DNA from: Janthinobacterium psychrotolerans
GTDB taxonomy: Bacteria; Pseudomonadota; Gammaproteobacteria; Burkholderiales; Burkholderiaceae_D
NCBI RefSeq assembly: GCF_001677885.1
Contig: NZ_LOCQ01000060.1
Span: 186,001 to 250,000 of the forward strand
DNA length: 64,000 nt
Direction: 5' to 3'
This document shows, piece by piece, positions 54,875 to 63,907 of the stretch. Every line of letters begins with the position of its first letter. Within the stretch, counting starts at the first letter, position 1. A program made the translations under genes and the position numbers. Under the pieces are notes generated by a model, which was not told the origin of the DNA, did not search any database, and saw only the letters and a program-made list of their open reading frames with translations.

Positions 54875-55197
54875 TGAGCGATCCGCTCAAGCCGGTACAG
54901 CGCCTGCGCGCGCAGTGCTTCATCGTCTGCCGATGCGCATTCCCGTATTACGGCAATGGCCTCGGCCGTGCCGATCGCCTGCAGCGCCCACAGGCACTTT
55001 TTGTAATAGGCGCCATAGTCGTCGTAGTCGAGATACGCCAGCGCCGGCTTCAGGGCAATCGCGCGTTTGAGATACGGTACGCTGGCCGGGTCCGGGTAAT
55101 CCTGCAGATAGCCGATGATGTCCTCGTGCTCGTCGTGGGCGGGATCGAGCAGGCGTTCACGTTCCGCGGCAAAGTCGGATGGCAGGTCACAAGTCAT
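54871..55197 (-). CDS. Small helical-repeat (HEAT-like) protein of unknown function
   Basis: This is a 108-residue protein. The part VPYLKRAIALKPALAYLDYD and ALQAIGTAEAIAVIRECASA with ALRAQALYRLERIA looks like one or two HEAT/PBS-lyase type helical repeats. The N-terminus is acidic. ATG 55197 is used; a TTG two codons earlier is possible. It lies downstream of the tRNA-Met pair and overlaps the following HTH frame by GTGA. Function is unknown. Confidence 0.65.
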   Translation of the reverse strand: MTCDLPSDFAAERERLLDPAHDEHEDIIGYLQDYPDPASVPYLKRAIALKPALAYLDYDDYGAYYKKCLWALQAIGTAEAIAVIRECASADDEALRAQALYRLERIAQ

Positions 55198-55250
55198 GGT
55201 CAAGTCCGGGTTGCTGCGCCAGCAAGGCGCGAAGAGGGCAGTGTGACATG

Positions 55251-55285
55251 AAAAAACCCGCTGTTGCGCAAGGCAAAAGCGGGTT
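55251..55285 (-). terminator. Rho-independent terminator for the tRNA-Met pair
   Basis: On the minus strand AACCCGCT (55285-55278) pairs with AGCGGGTT (55262-55255) and is followed by a run of six T residues (55256-55251). It starts 20 bases after the 3' end of the second tRNA gene. This is a strong intrinsic terminator. Confidence 0.88.
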
Positions 55286-55304
55286 ATTCAATGCTGCAAA
55301 TTCT

Positions 55305-55381
55305 TGGTGGTGATAGGTGGACTTGAACCACCGACCCCAGCATTATGAATGCTGTGCTCTAACCAACTGAGCTATATCACC
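55305..55381 (-). tRNA. tRNA-Met (CAT), downstream copy
   Basis: A 77-base gene including the encoded CCA end. The acceptor stem GGTGATA pairs with TATCACC, followed by A and CCA. The D-arm is AGCTCAGTTGGTTAGAGC-like. The anticodon stem CAGCA...TGCTG has loop TTCATAA with anticodon CAT, and the T-arm is GGTGG TTCAAGT CCACC. The sequence resembles elongator tRNA-Met; a tRNA-Ile2 (modified CAT) cannot be fully excluded. It is identical to the copy at 55442-55518. Confidence 0.93.
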
Positions 55382-55441
55382 AAACAGACCGGTCAGACCG
55401 GATGCTGGTTTTGACCAGGGGAAAACCTGATCGATGTTCTT

Positions 55442-55518
55442 TGGTGGTGATAGGTGGACTTGAACCACCGACCCCAGCATTATGAATGCTGTGCTCTAAC
55501 CAACTGAGCTATATCACC
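55442..55518 (-). tRNA. tRNA-Met (CAT), upstream copy
   Basis: This is a second 77-base gene, identical along its whole length to the one 60 bases downstream. It has the CAT anticodon, the encoded CCA and a complete cloverleaf. The two are probably co-transcribed toward the terminator at 55251-55285. Confidence 0.93.
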
Positions 55519-55598
55519 CAACAGCCGAGCATTATCCGGTCTTCCGTTTTCCTTGTCAATGCCGGCCGCGAAAAAATCTGTGGGTTTTTCGCGCCGTG

Positions 55599-56546
55599 CT
55601 ATTTCAGTAAGGCCTGGATCTGCGCCAGCATCTGTCCGGCCGTATCCTTGCCCAGGCAATCGATGACGATGCGCTCGGGCATCGAGCGCAGCCAGGTCAG
55701 CTGGCGCTTGGCCAGCTGGCGCGTGGCGATAATGCCCGTTTCGCGCAGGGCGGCGCGGTCGATGCGCCCGTCGAGGTAGTCCCAGGCCTGGCGGTAGCCG
55801 ACGCAGCGCATCGAAGGCAGGCCCGGATGCAGGTCGCCGCGCCGGCGCAGCCCGTCCACTTCATCGAGCAGGGCGTCGTCTTTCAGCATGGCGTCAAACC
55901 GCGCGGCGATGCGCGCGTGCAGCACGGCGCGGTCGGACGGCTCCAGCGCAAAGGACTGCAGCCGGAACGGCAGCACGGTTTTTTCGCGCCGCGCCAGCAG
56001 GGCCGACATGGGCTGGCCCGACAGGGCGATGATTTCCAGCGCGCGACCGACGCGCTGGGCGTCGTTCGGCGCCAGGCGCGCGGCCGTGGGCGGATCGAGC
56101 TGGGCCAGCCGTGCATGCATGGCGGGCCAGCCGATGGCGGCGGCGTCCGCTTCCAGTTGCACCCGCAGTGCCGCGTCGGCACCCGGCAAATCATCGAGGC
56201 CATCGGCCAGGCCCTTGAAGTACAACATGGTGCCGCCGACCAGCAGCGGCAATTTGCCGCGCGCCGTGATCTCGCTGACCAGGCGCAAGGTGTCGTTGCG
56301 GAACTGCGCCACCGAATAGGCGTCGAGCGGGTCGATGATATCGATCAGGTGATGCGGCACGGCCGCAAGTTCCCCGGCGGTCGGCTTGGCCGTGCCGATA
56401 TCCATGCCGCGGTAGACCAGGGCCGAGTCGACCGAGATGATTTCGGCCGGGATGGCCTGCGCGATGGCCAGGGCGGCGGCGGTCTTGCCGCTGGCCGTGG
56501 GGCCCATGATGGCGATGGCGGGGGGCAGGGAGGCAGTGTTGGTCAT
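55599..56546 (-). CDS. miaA: tRNA dimethylallyltransferase
   Basis: MiaA transfers a dimethylallyl group to A37 of tRNAs reading UNN codons; MiaB (38.4 kb) then methylthiolates it. The 315-residue protein has the P-loop [17 protein letters not shown], the catalytic Asp in [27 protein letters not shown] and the C-terminal [12 protein letters not shown]. It is downstream of mutL, the usual mutL-miaA order, but separated from it by a REP-like repeat. Confidence 0.97.
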   Translation of the reverse strand: MTNTASLPPAIAIMGPTASGKTAAALAIAQAIPAEIISVDSALVYRGMDIGTAKPTAGELAAVPHHLIDIIDPLDAYSVAQFRNDTLRLVSEITARGKLPLLVGGTMLYFKGLADGLDDLPGADAALRVQLEADAAAIGWPAMHARLAQLDPPTAARLAPNDAQRVGRALEIIALSGQPMSALLARREKTVLPFRLQSFALEPSDRAVLHARIAARFDAMLKDDALLDEVDGLRRRGDLHPGLPSMRCVGYRQAWDYLDGRIDRAALRETGIIATRQLAKRQLTWLRSMPERIVIDCLGKDTAGQMLAQIQALLK

Positions 56547-56563
56547 ATTGAATCTGTATAAGG

Positions 56564-56692
56564 GTAGGTCGGATTAGCGCAAGCGTAATCCGACGCTGCG
56601 GAGGCGGGGCTGTTTGGTGCATGCTGTGTAATGTCGGCTTACGCTGCGCTAAGCCGACCTACGCCGACCTACGCCGACCTGCGCCGACCTAC
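56564..56692. repeat. Inverted REP-like pair with a 10-bp tandem tail between mutL and miaA
   Basis: The left unit is GTAG (56564-56567), then GTCGGATTA (56568-56576) pairing with TAATCCGAC (56586-56594). The right unit is GTCGGCTTA (56633-56641) pairing with TAAGCCGAC (56650-56658), then CTAC (56659-56662). After it the 10-bp unit GCCGACCTAC recurs (one copy has G for A) up to 56692. The final CTA (56689-56691) is the TAG stop of mutL. Unlike the other two loci, the flanking genes here run in the same direction. Confidence 0.88.
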
Positions 56693-58596
56693 TGGCCGCG
56701 CAGGAAGAGCTTGTCCAAGGCATTGATCTCGACCTGCACCCAGGTCGGCCGCCCATGGTTGCACTGGTCGGCGCGCTCGGTGCTTTCCATCTGGCGCAGC
56801 AGGGCGTTCATTTCCTGGATCGACAAGATGCGGTTGGCGCGCACGGCCGTGTGGCAGGCGAGGGTGCCCAAGAGTTCGTTCTGGCGCTCGATCAGCACGC
56901 GCGAGCCGCCGTATTCGCGCACGTCGCGCAGCACGTCGCGCGCCAGGGTCTGCGCGTCGGCGTTTTTCAAGAGGGTCGGCACGCTGCGCACGGCCAGCGT
57001 GGTGGGCGAGAGGGCGGCGATATCGAAACCCAGCGCCTTTAACGTGTCCTGGTTTTCATTGGCGGTCGACACTTCGATCGCGTCGGCGTAGAACGTCACG
57101 GGGATCAGCAAGGCCTGCACCTGCATGTCCTGGCCCGACACCTGCGCCTGCAGCGCGTTTTTCAGCTGCTCGTAGAGGATGCGTTCGTGGGCCGCGTGCA
57201 TGTCGACCAGCACCAGGCCCTTGGTGTTTTGCGCCAGGATATAAATACCGTGCAGCTGGGCCAGCGCAAAGCCGAGCGGATACTCTTCGCGCGCCATCGC
57301 TTCGGCCGAGGCGACATAGGGCTGTACTTGCGTGACGGGCGAAGGCGAACCGGCGAACAGCGCACCATAGGCGGCCGTGTCCTGGGCTACCCCTGGCGCG
57401 TCGGCAAAGAAGGGCATGCTGCCGCCAGCGGGCGCGGGCGCATAGGTATTGGTGAACTGCGCGCCGAACGACGTCTGCGTCTGTTCGCGGCGCCACAGGC
57501 CCGGCCCGCTGGTACCACCCAAGCCAGCGCCAGTATCACCGCCCAGGCTGGACGCGGCCGGCAACGGCGCCGGCACGCTGCCAAAGGCGGTGGCCGAGGT
57601 TTGCGCCAGCGCGCGCTGCACCGCGTGGAAGACGAACTGGTGCACCGAGCGGCTGTCGCGGAAGCGCACTTCGATCTTCGACGGGTGCACATTGACGTCG
57701 ACCAGCGAGGGATCGAGGTCGAGCGCCAGCACATACGAGGGAAAACGGTCGCCGTGCAGCACGTCCTGGTAGGCCATGCGCACCGCGTGCACCAGCAGCT
57801 TGTCGCGCACGAAGCGGCCGTTGACATAAAAGAACTGGCCATCGGCACGCGCCTTCGACGCCGTCGGCAGGCCGGCAAAGCCGTGCAGGCGCAGGCTGCC
57901 GGCCGACTCGTCGAGCGCCAGGCGCGCTTCGGCAAAGTCATTGCCGAGGATGTGCGCGCTGCGCCTGGCCAGCTCGCTGATATTCCACTGGTCGATGGTG
58001 CGGCCATTGTGCGACAGCGAAAACGAGACGTCGGGCCGCGCCAGCGCAATGCGGCGCACGACTTCGGCGCAGTGGCCGTATTCGGTCTGCTCCGACTTTA
58101 AAAATTTGCGCCGCGCGGGGGTGTTGAAATACAGGTCCTGCACGTCGACCGTGGTGCCTGGCGCGCCCGACGAGGGCGCGACCGTGCCATTGTGCGAGCC
58201 GACGATTTCCCAGGCATGGGCCGCGTCCGCCGTGCGCGAGGTGACGGTCACGGCCGCCACCGAGGCGATCGACGCCAGCGCCTCGCCGCGAAAGCCCAGC
58301 GTCCCCACGTTTTCCAGGTCGTGCAGCGAGGCGATTTTTGAGGTGGCGTGGCGCGCCAGGGCCAGCGGCAGCTGATCCTGGGCGATGCCGCGGCCGTTGT
58401 CGGTGATCGCGATGCGTTTCACGCCGCCTTCTTCCAGGCGCACCGTGATCTGCGTCGCGCCCGAGTCGAGCGCGTTTTCCAGCAGCTCCTTGACCACCGC
58501 CGACGGCCGCTCGACCACCTCGCCGGCGGCGATTTGCGAAATCAGCTGGTCAGGCAGGGCCTGGATCGGACGGTGGGGCGTGATGGGAGCGTTCAT
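56689..58596 (-). CDS. mutL: DNA mismatch repair protein MutL
   Basis: MutL couples MutS mismatch recognition to strand removal. The 635-residue protein has the GHKL ATPase motifs ELLENALDSGATQI, ITDNGRGI and GTLGFRGEALASI. The C-terminal dimerisation domain contains DMHAAHERILYEQL, close to the endonuclease motif DQHA-x2-E-x4-E, plus ACHTAVRA and CNHGRP. This pattern suggests an endonuclease-type MutL rather than the E. coli MutH-dependent type. A disordered linker of about 100 residues (near 330-430) joins the two parts. The TAG stop lies in the REP-like repeat. Confidence 0.96.
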   Translation of the reverse strand: MNAPITPHRPIQALPDQLISQIAAGEVVERPSAVVKELLENALDSGATQITVRLEEGGVKRIAITDNGRGIAQDQLPLALARHATSKIASLHDLENVGTLGFRGEALASIASVAAVTVTSRTADAAHAWEIVGSHNGTVAPSSGAPGTTVDVQDLYFNTPARRKFLKSEQTEYGHCAEVVRRIALARPDVSFSLSHNGRTIDQWNISELARRSAHILGNDFAEARLALDESAGSLRLHGFAGLPTASKARADGQFFYVNGRFVRDKLLVHAVRMAYQDVLHGDRFPSYVLALDLDPSLVDVNVHPSKIEVRFRDSRSVHQFVFHAVQRALAQTSATAFGSVPAPLPAASSLGGDTGAGLGGTSGPGLWRREQTQTSFGAQFTNTYAPAPAGGSMPFFADAPGVAQDTAAYGALFAGSPSPVTQVQPYVASAEAMAREEYPLGFALAQLHGIYILAQNTKGLVLVDMHAAHERILYEQLKNALQAQVSGQDMQVQALLIPVTFYADAIEVSTANENQDTLKALGFDIAALSPTTLAVRSVPTLLKNADAQTLARDVLRDVREYGGSRVLIERQNELLGTLACHTAVRANRILSIQEMNALLRQMESTERADQCNHGRPTWVQVEINALDKLFLRGQ

Positions 58597-58617
58597 GCCG
58601 TGATTATAGCGTGGCGC

Positions 58618-59550
58618 TTATTTCGCCACCTCGCGTACCGGTATCGGCGCATTGCACAAGTCCAGATGGCCGGCCTGCACCTTGCTCCACGGTCCGCCGC
58701 GGTTGCGCTGGGCTTCCAGCACGGCCTGGTAGGCGGCGCTGTCGGTGCGCATCACTTCCATTTGCACGCGCTGCTCCGCAGGCAGGCTGGCCGCCAGGCG
58801 GATCGACCTGATCGGCACGTTTTTGTCCGGGCTGTCATAAAAGCCCATCGGCCCGGCGCCGCGCGGCAGGGTCGACAGCAGGGGCATGCCGGCGACCACC
58901 CGCCCGACCACGGTGATGTCGCGGTCCAGGTGGCGCGGCGACTGGCCGATGACGGCGTACAGTTCCGTGCCGCCGCCGCTGTCGCTGCCCACGTCGCGGC
59001 CCACGCCAACGGTGGCGTAGCAGTGCGTCAGCCAGGCCGTGCCGCTTTTCGGGTCGCGCGCCGAAGGAAAGCCGTTGCTGTGACCGACTTGCGGCGCATA
59101 GCCGTCGGCGTCGGGCAGGCGCGTGAAGCTGGTGACGGTTGTCATGGGCACGGTGAATTCGCCGCGCAGGGTGCGCTGTGCGTGGCGGATGGCTTTCGGG
59201 TTCTTTTCGTCCGGGTCGCCCCATTGCGCCACCCAGTTGTCCTGCGCGCGCGTGATGGCCAGGCCGTCGTAATACTGCTCGGCCACCAGCGCCTTGATAT
59301 TGGCCACGTGCTGCGGCGCGAACTCGGGTGCCAGTTCGATCACGATGCGCCCGGCCGGAATATCCATGTACAGGGTATTGGCCGGGTCCAGCGCGCGCCA
59401 GTCGGCCGGGGTGGAGGCCTTGACGGCGTCGGCCACGGTTGGTTTGGCGGGCAATTCTGCCGGCGCACGGATAGTGGCGGCGTGCAGGGACGGCAGCGCG
59501 GCGCTGATGGCGGCGGCGATGGTCAATGTCGTGAGGTGGTTCAGTCGCAT
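58618..59550 (-). CDS. Periplasmic peptidyl-prolyl cis-trans isomerase (cyclophilin type)
   Basis: This 310-residue protein has a Sec signal (cleavage after LHA, near residue 24). The cyclophilin domain shows [20 protein letters not shown] and [11 protein letters not shown], with the active Arg in [10 protein letters not shown] in place of the usual FHR; the domain is therefore rather divergent. [20 protein letters not shown] and [15 protein letters not shown] follow. A ribosome site (CAGGAGAGACC) precedes ATG 59550. It is probably a periplasmic folding factor. Confidence 0.88.
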   Translation of the reverse strand: MRLNHLTTLTIAAAISAALPSLHAATIRAPAELPAKPTVADAVKASTPADWRALDPANTLYMDIPAGRIVIELAPEFAPQHVANIKALVAEQYYDGLAITRAQDNWVAQWGDPDEKNPKAIRHAQRTLRGEFTVPMTTVTSFTRLPDADGYAPQVGHSNGFPSARDPKSGTAWLTHCYATVGVGRDVGSDSGGGTELYAVIGQSPRHLDRDITVVGRVVAGMPLLSTLPRGAGPMGFYDSPDKNVPIRSIRLAASLPAEQRVQMEVMRTDSAAYQAVLEAQRNRGGPWSKVQAGHLDLCNAPIPVREVAK

Positions 59551-59821
59551 GGTCTCTCCTGGCTGGCGCGGCTTGCGCCCGCTGGAAAGTGTATACCGGA
59601 ATGGCAATATTTCGGAACGAAAAGCATGCTGCAAAAGCGCGCCCGCCTGTCGCGCCGCAAGGCCGCCCGGCGCCGCTTTCCTTAACCTGGCCTTAAATTG
59701 TGATGCCGCATGCCATACCCGCCCGGGCGCTGAAAAACTAATCATAAAATATCGGGCCCGGGACTGCCGTCGTACAAGCCCGGTGGTGTATGATTCCGCC
59801 GCTACCTTTAGGGAAAAAAAT

Positions 59822-60472
59822 ATGGATTTTGTGCAATTCCTCGACATGATCGTCCATGTCGACAAGACACTCGGCATCTTGATTGAACAGTACGGCACGC
59901 TCGTGTATGCGGTGTTATTTGCCATTATTTTTTGTGAAACAGGCCTGGTGGTGCTGTTTTTCTTTCCTGGAGATACGCTGCTGTTTATCGCCGGCGCATT
60001 CTGCGCGACCGGCCAGATGCACCTGGGACTGCTGATCGCCCTGCTGGTCACGGCCGCCATTACCGGCAATACCCTCAACTACTGGATAGGCGAGGCGATC
60101 GGGCAACGGGTGTTTACCCACGATTACCGCTGGATCAACAAGGACGCCATGCGCCGCACGCATGATTTTTTTGAAAAGCATGGCGGCAAGACGATTATCC
60201 TGGCGCGCTTCGTGCCGGTGGTGCGCACCTTTGCGCCATTCGTGGCCGGCATTTCCGACATGACCCATGCGCGCTTCCAGATGTACAACATCACCGGCGC
60301 CCTGCTGTGGGTGGTGGGCCTGGTGACGGCCGGCTACTTCTTCGGCAATATTCCGTGGATCCGCGACCACCTGACCCTGATCGTGCTGATCGGCGTGGGC
60401 GCGGCCGTGGTGCCGGTGGTGCTGGGCGGCCTCTGGAAACTGTACAAGAAAATGACGGCCAGGTCGGCTTGA
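59822..60472 (+). CDS. dedA: DedA family membrane protein
   Basis: This 216-residue inner-membrane protein is of the DedA/SNARE-associated family, linked to undecaprenyl-phosphate or phospholipid flipping. Conserved pieces are [35 protein letters not shown], and the basic-acidic helix [20 protein letters not shown] followed by TFAPFVAGI. Five or six hydrophobic segments are visible. It is preceded by a 271-base gap shared with the divergent cyclophilin gene, so both promoters lie there. Confidence 0.94.
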   Translation: MDFVQFLDMIVHVDKTLGILIEQYGTLVYAVLFAIIFCETGLVVLFFFPGDTLLFIAGAFCATGQMHLGLLIALLVTAAITGNTLNYWIGEAIGQRVFTHDYRWINKDAMRRTHDFFEKHGGKTIILARFVPVVRTFAPFVAGISDMTHARFQMYNITGALLWVVGLVTAGYFFGNIPWIRDHLTLIVLIGVGAAVVPVVLGGLWKLYKKMTARSA

Positions 60473-60610
60473 TCGCAGCAAACGGCTCCGTGGCAATCGC
60501 GCCCGGAGCCGGCTTTTCCCCTCTGTTTGTCCTGTTGTCCTTCGCCCGGCATTCAAGTTTTGGATGTTTCCAGCCGTAAACCAGAGAGTACTCTTACTTT
60601 GTGGATTTCC

Positions 60611-61651
60611 ATGCGACACTTGAGCGCCCTGTTAGCTTGCAGCCTGGCCGTGATGACGGCGATGGCAAGCGCCAAAGATGCCCCCACGCCGCTGGTCCCC
60701 GCCGGCAAGACGGCCGCCTCGGCGTCCGCTCCCGCGTCGGCATCCGAACGCGCCGCCGCCATGAAAACCCTGACCGAGTCCGTCAAGGGCAAGCCGCCCG
60801 TCACTGTGGCGCCGACCGCGCGCGACAAGGAAGAGGCGGCCGAAGTCGATCTGTCGGCACGCATCGCGGCGCGCCTGGCCGAAATGCGCGCGACGCAAGC
60901 GGCGCGCGCGGCCGCCCGCGCCAGGCACACCACCGTCACCAAGGCCGTGCCGCCAGCGCCGCCACCGGTAGCGCGCGGCACGCACTGGTCGTACGAAGGC
61001 GACAGCGGACCGGCCAACTGGAGCAAGATCAATGTGGACTGGGGCAAGTGCGGCAGCGGCAACCGCCAGTCGCCGATCGATATCCGCGACGGCATGAAGG
61101 TCGAACTGGAGCAGATCAGCTTTGACTACCACCCGTCGTCGTTCAACGTGGTCGACAATGGCCACACGGTGCAGGTGGGCGTGGGCAGCGGCAATTACAT
61201 CACGGTGCAGAACCGCATGTTCGAACTGCAGCAGTTTCACTTTCACCGGCCGTCGGAAGACCGCATCAATGGCAAGACCTATGAGATGGTGGTGCACCTG
61301 GTGCACCGCGACGCCGAAGGCCGGCAGGCGATCCTGGCGCTGATGCTCGAACGCGGCACGCCGCAGGCGACCATCCAGACCGTGTGGAACAACCTGCCGC
61401 TGGAAAAATTCGACACCATGAGCCCGTCGATACTGCTCGACCCGATGGAGATGGTGCCGGCGCGGCGCGATTATTACACCTACATGGGATCGATGACGGA
61501 GCCGCCATGCAGCGAGAACGTGCTGTGGCTGGTGATGAAGCAGCCGGTGCAGGCGTCGGCGGCGCAGATGGCGCTGTTCAGCCGGCTGTATCCCTTGAAT
61601 GCGCGACCGTTACAAGCGACCAACGGCCGCATCATCAAGGAATCGAATTAA
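60611..61651 (+). CDS. Alpha-type carbonic anhydrase, exported
   Basis: This 346-residue protein has a Sec signal (cleavage after ASA, near residue 21) and then a disordered Ala/Lys/Pro-rich region to about residue 120. The alpha-carbonic anhydrase domain follows: HWSYEGDSGPANWSKI, RQSPIDIRDG, Zn ligands in QFHFHRPSEDR and VVHLVHRD, and the substrate site YMGSMTEPPCSENVLW. It hydrates CO2 in the periplasm. The N-terminal extension is unusually long. It overlaps the convergent mutarotase gene by four bases. Confidence 0.93.
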   Translation: MRHLSALLACSLAVMTAMASAKDAPTPLVPAGKTAASASAPASASERAAAMKTLTESVKGKPPVTVAPTARDKEEAAEVDLSARIAARLAEMRATQAARAAARARHTTVTKAVPPAPPPVARGTHWSYEGDSGPANWSKINVDWGKCGSGNRQSPIDIRDGMKVELEQISFDYHPSSFNVVDNGHTVQVGVGSGNYITVQNRMFELQQFHFHRPSEDRINGKTYEMVVHLVHRDAEGRQAILALMLERGTPQATIQTVWNNLPLEKFDTMSPSILLDPMEMVPARRDYYTYMGSMTEPPCSENVLWLVMKQPVQASAAQMALFSRLYPLNARPLQATNGRIIKESN

Positions 61652-62484
61652 ATGAAAGCGAGCTGCGTGCTGCCGTGCCACTTGGCGCCGGCGGCCAGCA
61701 GGTCCGGCTGGATCAGGGCCGCTTCGACGCAGACAAAACGCGTGTACTCGTCGTCGGCCAGGTCGGGCAGGGCGCTGGCGTCCTGGGCGCCCGGATTCCA
61801 CACCACCGCATCGGTAAAGCCCTGCTGCGCCAGGCGCAGGGTGTCGCCGCCCGATTCGAGCTGCAAGGGGCCGGGCAACTGGTGATAGATGCGATCGAGC
61901 TTGCCGGCAAACTGCAGCACCTCTTCCGCCTGCAATGCGTCCGGCGGCGTCTCTTCCGAATAGCGCACGCGCTGCAGGCCGGTAATGCGCGCCTGGTCCA
62001 GCTGTTCGACGGCAAAATAGCTGTGCAGGGCGGCCGAAAACGGAAACGGCTGGCTGCCCGTGTTGTGCACGGCGAGGCTGATCTCCAGCGATGATGCCTG
62101 CACCGCCACCCGCAGGCGCAGGGCGAAGTCGAACGGCCAGGCGGCGGCGATCGCCGGCGGCAGGTCGTCCTGGGTCAAGCTGAATTCGGCCCAGGCGGCG
62201 CCGTTGTCGGTGCCGCTGGCCGCTTGCCGCCAGGTCGCCACGCGGGCAAAGCCGTGGCGCATGCCGGCGCCGCGCGCGCCGAACTGCGGGAAGATCACCG
62301 GCACGCCGCCACGGATGGCGCGGCTGCCGTCGAGTTTTGACTCCCGGCTGCAGAACAGGCGTTCGCGGCCATCGCCGCTGCGCCACGACACCAGGTGGCC
62401 GCCATACAGCGTTACCGTCGCCTGCGCGCCATCGGCGGCGCGGATGGTCACGGCCGGCAGCTGGCCAAATGTGTGCTTGCTCAT
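61648..62484 (-). CDS. D-hexose-6-phosphate mutarotase (YeaD-like aldose 1-epimerase)
   Basis: This 278-residue protein is of the YeaD/galactose mutarotase superfamily, interconverting anomers of hexose 6-phosphates. GHLVSWRSGDGRERLFCSRE, GGVPVIFPQFGARG and the catalytic His in AALHSYFAVEQLDQARITGL match the family. The late acidic residue is in FVCVEAALIQP. It is cytoplasmic with no signal. It lies 13 bases after the amiC stop, so it is probably co-transcribed with tsaE-amiC. Confidence 0.92.
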   Translation of the reverse strand: MSKHTFGQLPAVTIRAADGAQATVTLYGGHLVSWRSGDGRERLFCSRESKLDGSRAIRGGVPVIFPQFGARGAGMRHGFARVATWRQAASGTDNGAAWAEFSLTQDDLPPAIAAAWPFDFALRLRVAVQASSLEISLAVHNTGSQPFPFSAALHSYFAVEQLDQARITGLQRVRYSEETPPDALQAEEVLQFAGKLDRIYHQLPGPLQLESGGDTLRLAQQGFTDAVVWNPGAQDASALPDLADDEYTRFVCVEAALIQPDLLAAGAKWHGSTQLAFI

Positions 62485-62497
62485 GCTTGTGTTCCTG

Positions 62498-63907
62498 TCA
62501 GGTCATGCGGCTTTTCGCCAGCGGCGGATTTTTCGCAAAGTAGTTCTTGATGCCGGTGACGATGGCGTTGGCCATCTGGTCCTGGTAGCCGTTGTCGGTC
62601 AGCTTGGCTTCTTCTTCCGGATTGGAGATAAAGGCGGTCTCGATCAGGATGGAAGGGATGTCCGGGGCTTTCAGCACGGCGAAGCCGGCCTGCTCGACGG
62701 AGCCCTTGTGCAGGCGGTTGATGCCGCCGATTTCGCGCAGCACGGCCGCGCCCAGCTTCATGCTGTCATTGATCTGCGCCGTCGTCGACAGGTCGAGCAG
62801 CACGCTGGCCAGCTGCTTGTCGTGGTTGCCCACATTCACGCCGCCGATCAGGTCGGCCTGGTTTTCTTTATCCGCCAGCCAGCGCGCCGCGCTCGACGAG
62901 GCGCCTTTTTCGGACAGTGCAAACACCGACGAGCCGCGCGCGGTCGGCTGCACGAAGGCGTCGGCGTGGATCGAGACAAACAGATCGGCCTGCACCTTGC
63001 GTGCCTTTTCCACCCGCATGCCGAGCGGGACGAAAAAGTCGGCGTCGCGCGTAAGCATCACGCGCATGTTCGGCAGCAGTTCGAGCTTGGCTTTCAGGCG
63101 CTTGGCAATGGCCAGCACCACGTCTTTTTCACGGCTGCCACGGCGCCCGCTGGCGCCCGGATCTTCGCCGCCATGGCCAGGGTCGAGCGCGACGGTAATC
63201 ATGCGCACCACTTTTTGCCCGGGCTGGGGCCGCGCTTCGGGACGCTGCTCCGGGCGCGGGTCGGGGCGCACCGCCGGCAGCGTCGGCGTGGCCGGTACGC
63301 CCGGTATCACCACGACCAGCGGCGGCTTGCCGCTGTCGGGCAGCGGCAGCGCCGGTGGCGGCGTGTGCGTGTCGGTCATCAAAGGCTTGTTCGGATCGCT
63401 CGACCAGTCGCCCTTTTCGATCATCTGCGCGATCAGGTCCGGTTCCTGCACCGGGTACAGGTCAAAGATCAGGCGGTGGTTGTAGGAGCCGGCCGGCGGC
63501 AAGGTAAACAGCTGCGGGCGCACTTCCTCCTTCAGGTCGAACACCAGGCGCACCACGTGCGGCCGGTTCTGGCCCACGCGCACCTGCTTGATATACGGGT
63601 CGTTCGACTGGATCTTGGCCACCAGGCCCTTGAGCGTGGGATTGAGTTCCAGTCCCTCGATGTCGACCACCAGGCGCTCCGGGTCTTTCACGATGAAGTG
63701 GGTGGCTTTCAGGATGCTGTCGTTTTCCAGCGTGACGCGGGTGTAGTCGTCGGCCGGCCAGACGCGCACGGCGAGAATTTGCGCCGCCATCGCCGACATC
63801 GGCGCGAACACGGACAACAGCAGGGTGCCGCCGGCCTTCAGTACCGTACGCCGTGTGACCGGCGACGATATCAAAGGTTCGGGGCGAAGGTGAGACGGTG
63901 GAGGCAT
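62498..63907 (-). CDS. amiC: N-acetylmuramoyl-L-alanine amidase, Tat-exported
   Basis: AmiC is a zinc amidase that cleaves peptide side chains off peptidoglycan at the septum. The 469-residue protein has a twin-arginine signal (TRRTVLKAGG, Arg19-Arg20, hydrophobic core to about 42) and an AMIN domain (about 45-150). A Pro-rich linker (about 185-235) and a C-terminal amidase_3 domain follow: TVALDPGHGGEDPGA, the Glu in SREKDVVLAIA, FVSIHADAF and the end ILIETAFISNPEEE. The start overlaps tsaE by 37 bases. Confidence 0.96.
   Translation of the reverse strand: MPPPSHLRPEPLISSPVTRRTVLKAGGTLLLSVFAPMSAMAAQILAVRVWPADDYTRVTLENDSILKATHFIVKDPERLVVDIEGLELNPTLKGLVAKIQSNDPYIKQVRVGQNRPHVVRLVFDLKEEVRPQLFTLPPAGSYNHRLIFDLYPVQEPDLIAQMIEKGDWSSDPNKPLMTDTHTPPPALPLPDSGKPPLVVVIPGVPATPTLPAVRPDPRPEQRPEARPQPGQKVVRMITVALDPGHGGEDPGASGRRGSREKDVVLAIAKRLKAKLELLPNMRVMLTRDADFFVPLGMRVEKARKVQADLFVSIHADAFVQPTARGSSVFALSEKGASSSAARWLADKENQADLIGGVNVGNHDKQLASVLLDLSTTAQINDSMKLGAAVLREIGGINRLHKGSVEQAGFAVLKAPDIPSILIETAFISNPEEEAKLTDNGYQDQMANAIVTGIKNYFAKNPPLAKSRMT

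Noticed and set aside
54660..55381. Integrated element attached at tRNA-Met
   Set aside because: Apart from the low-GC HTH fragment there is no integrase, and no direct repeat of the tRNA 3' end other than the second intact tRNA gene.
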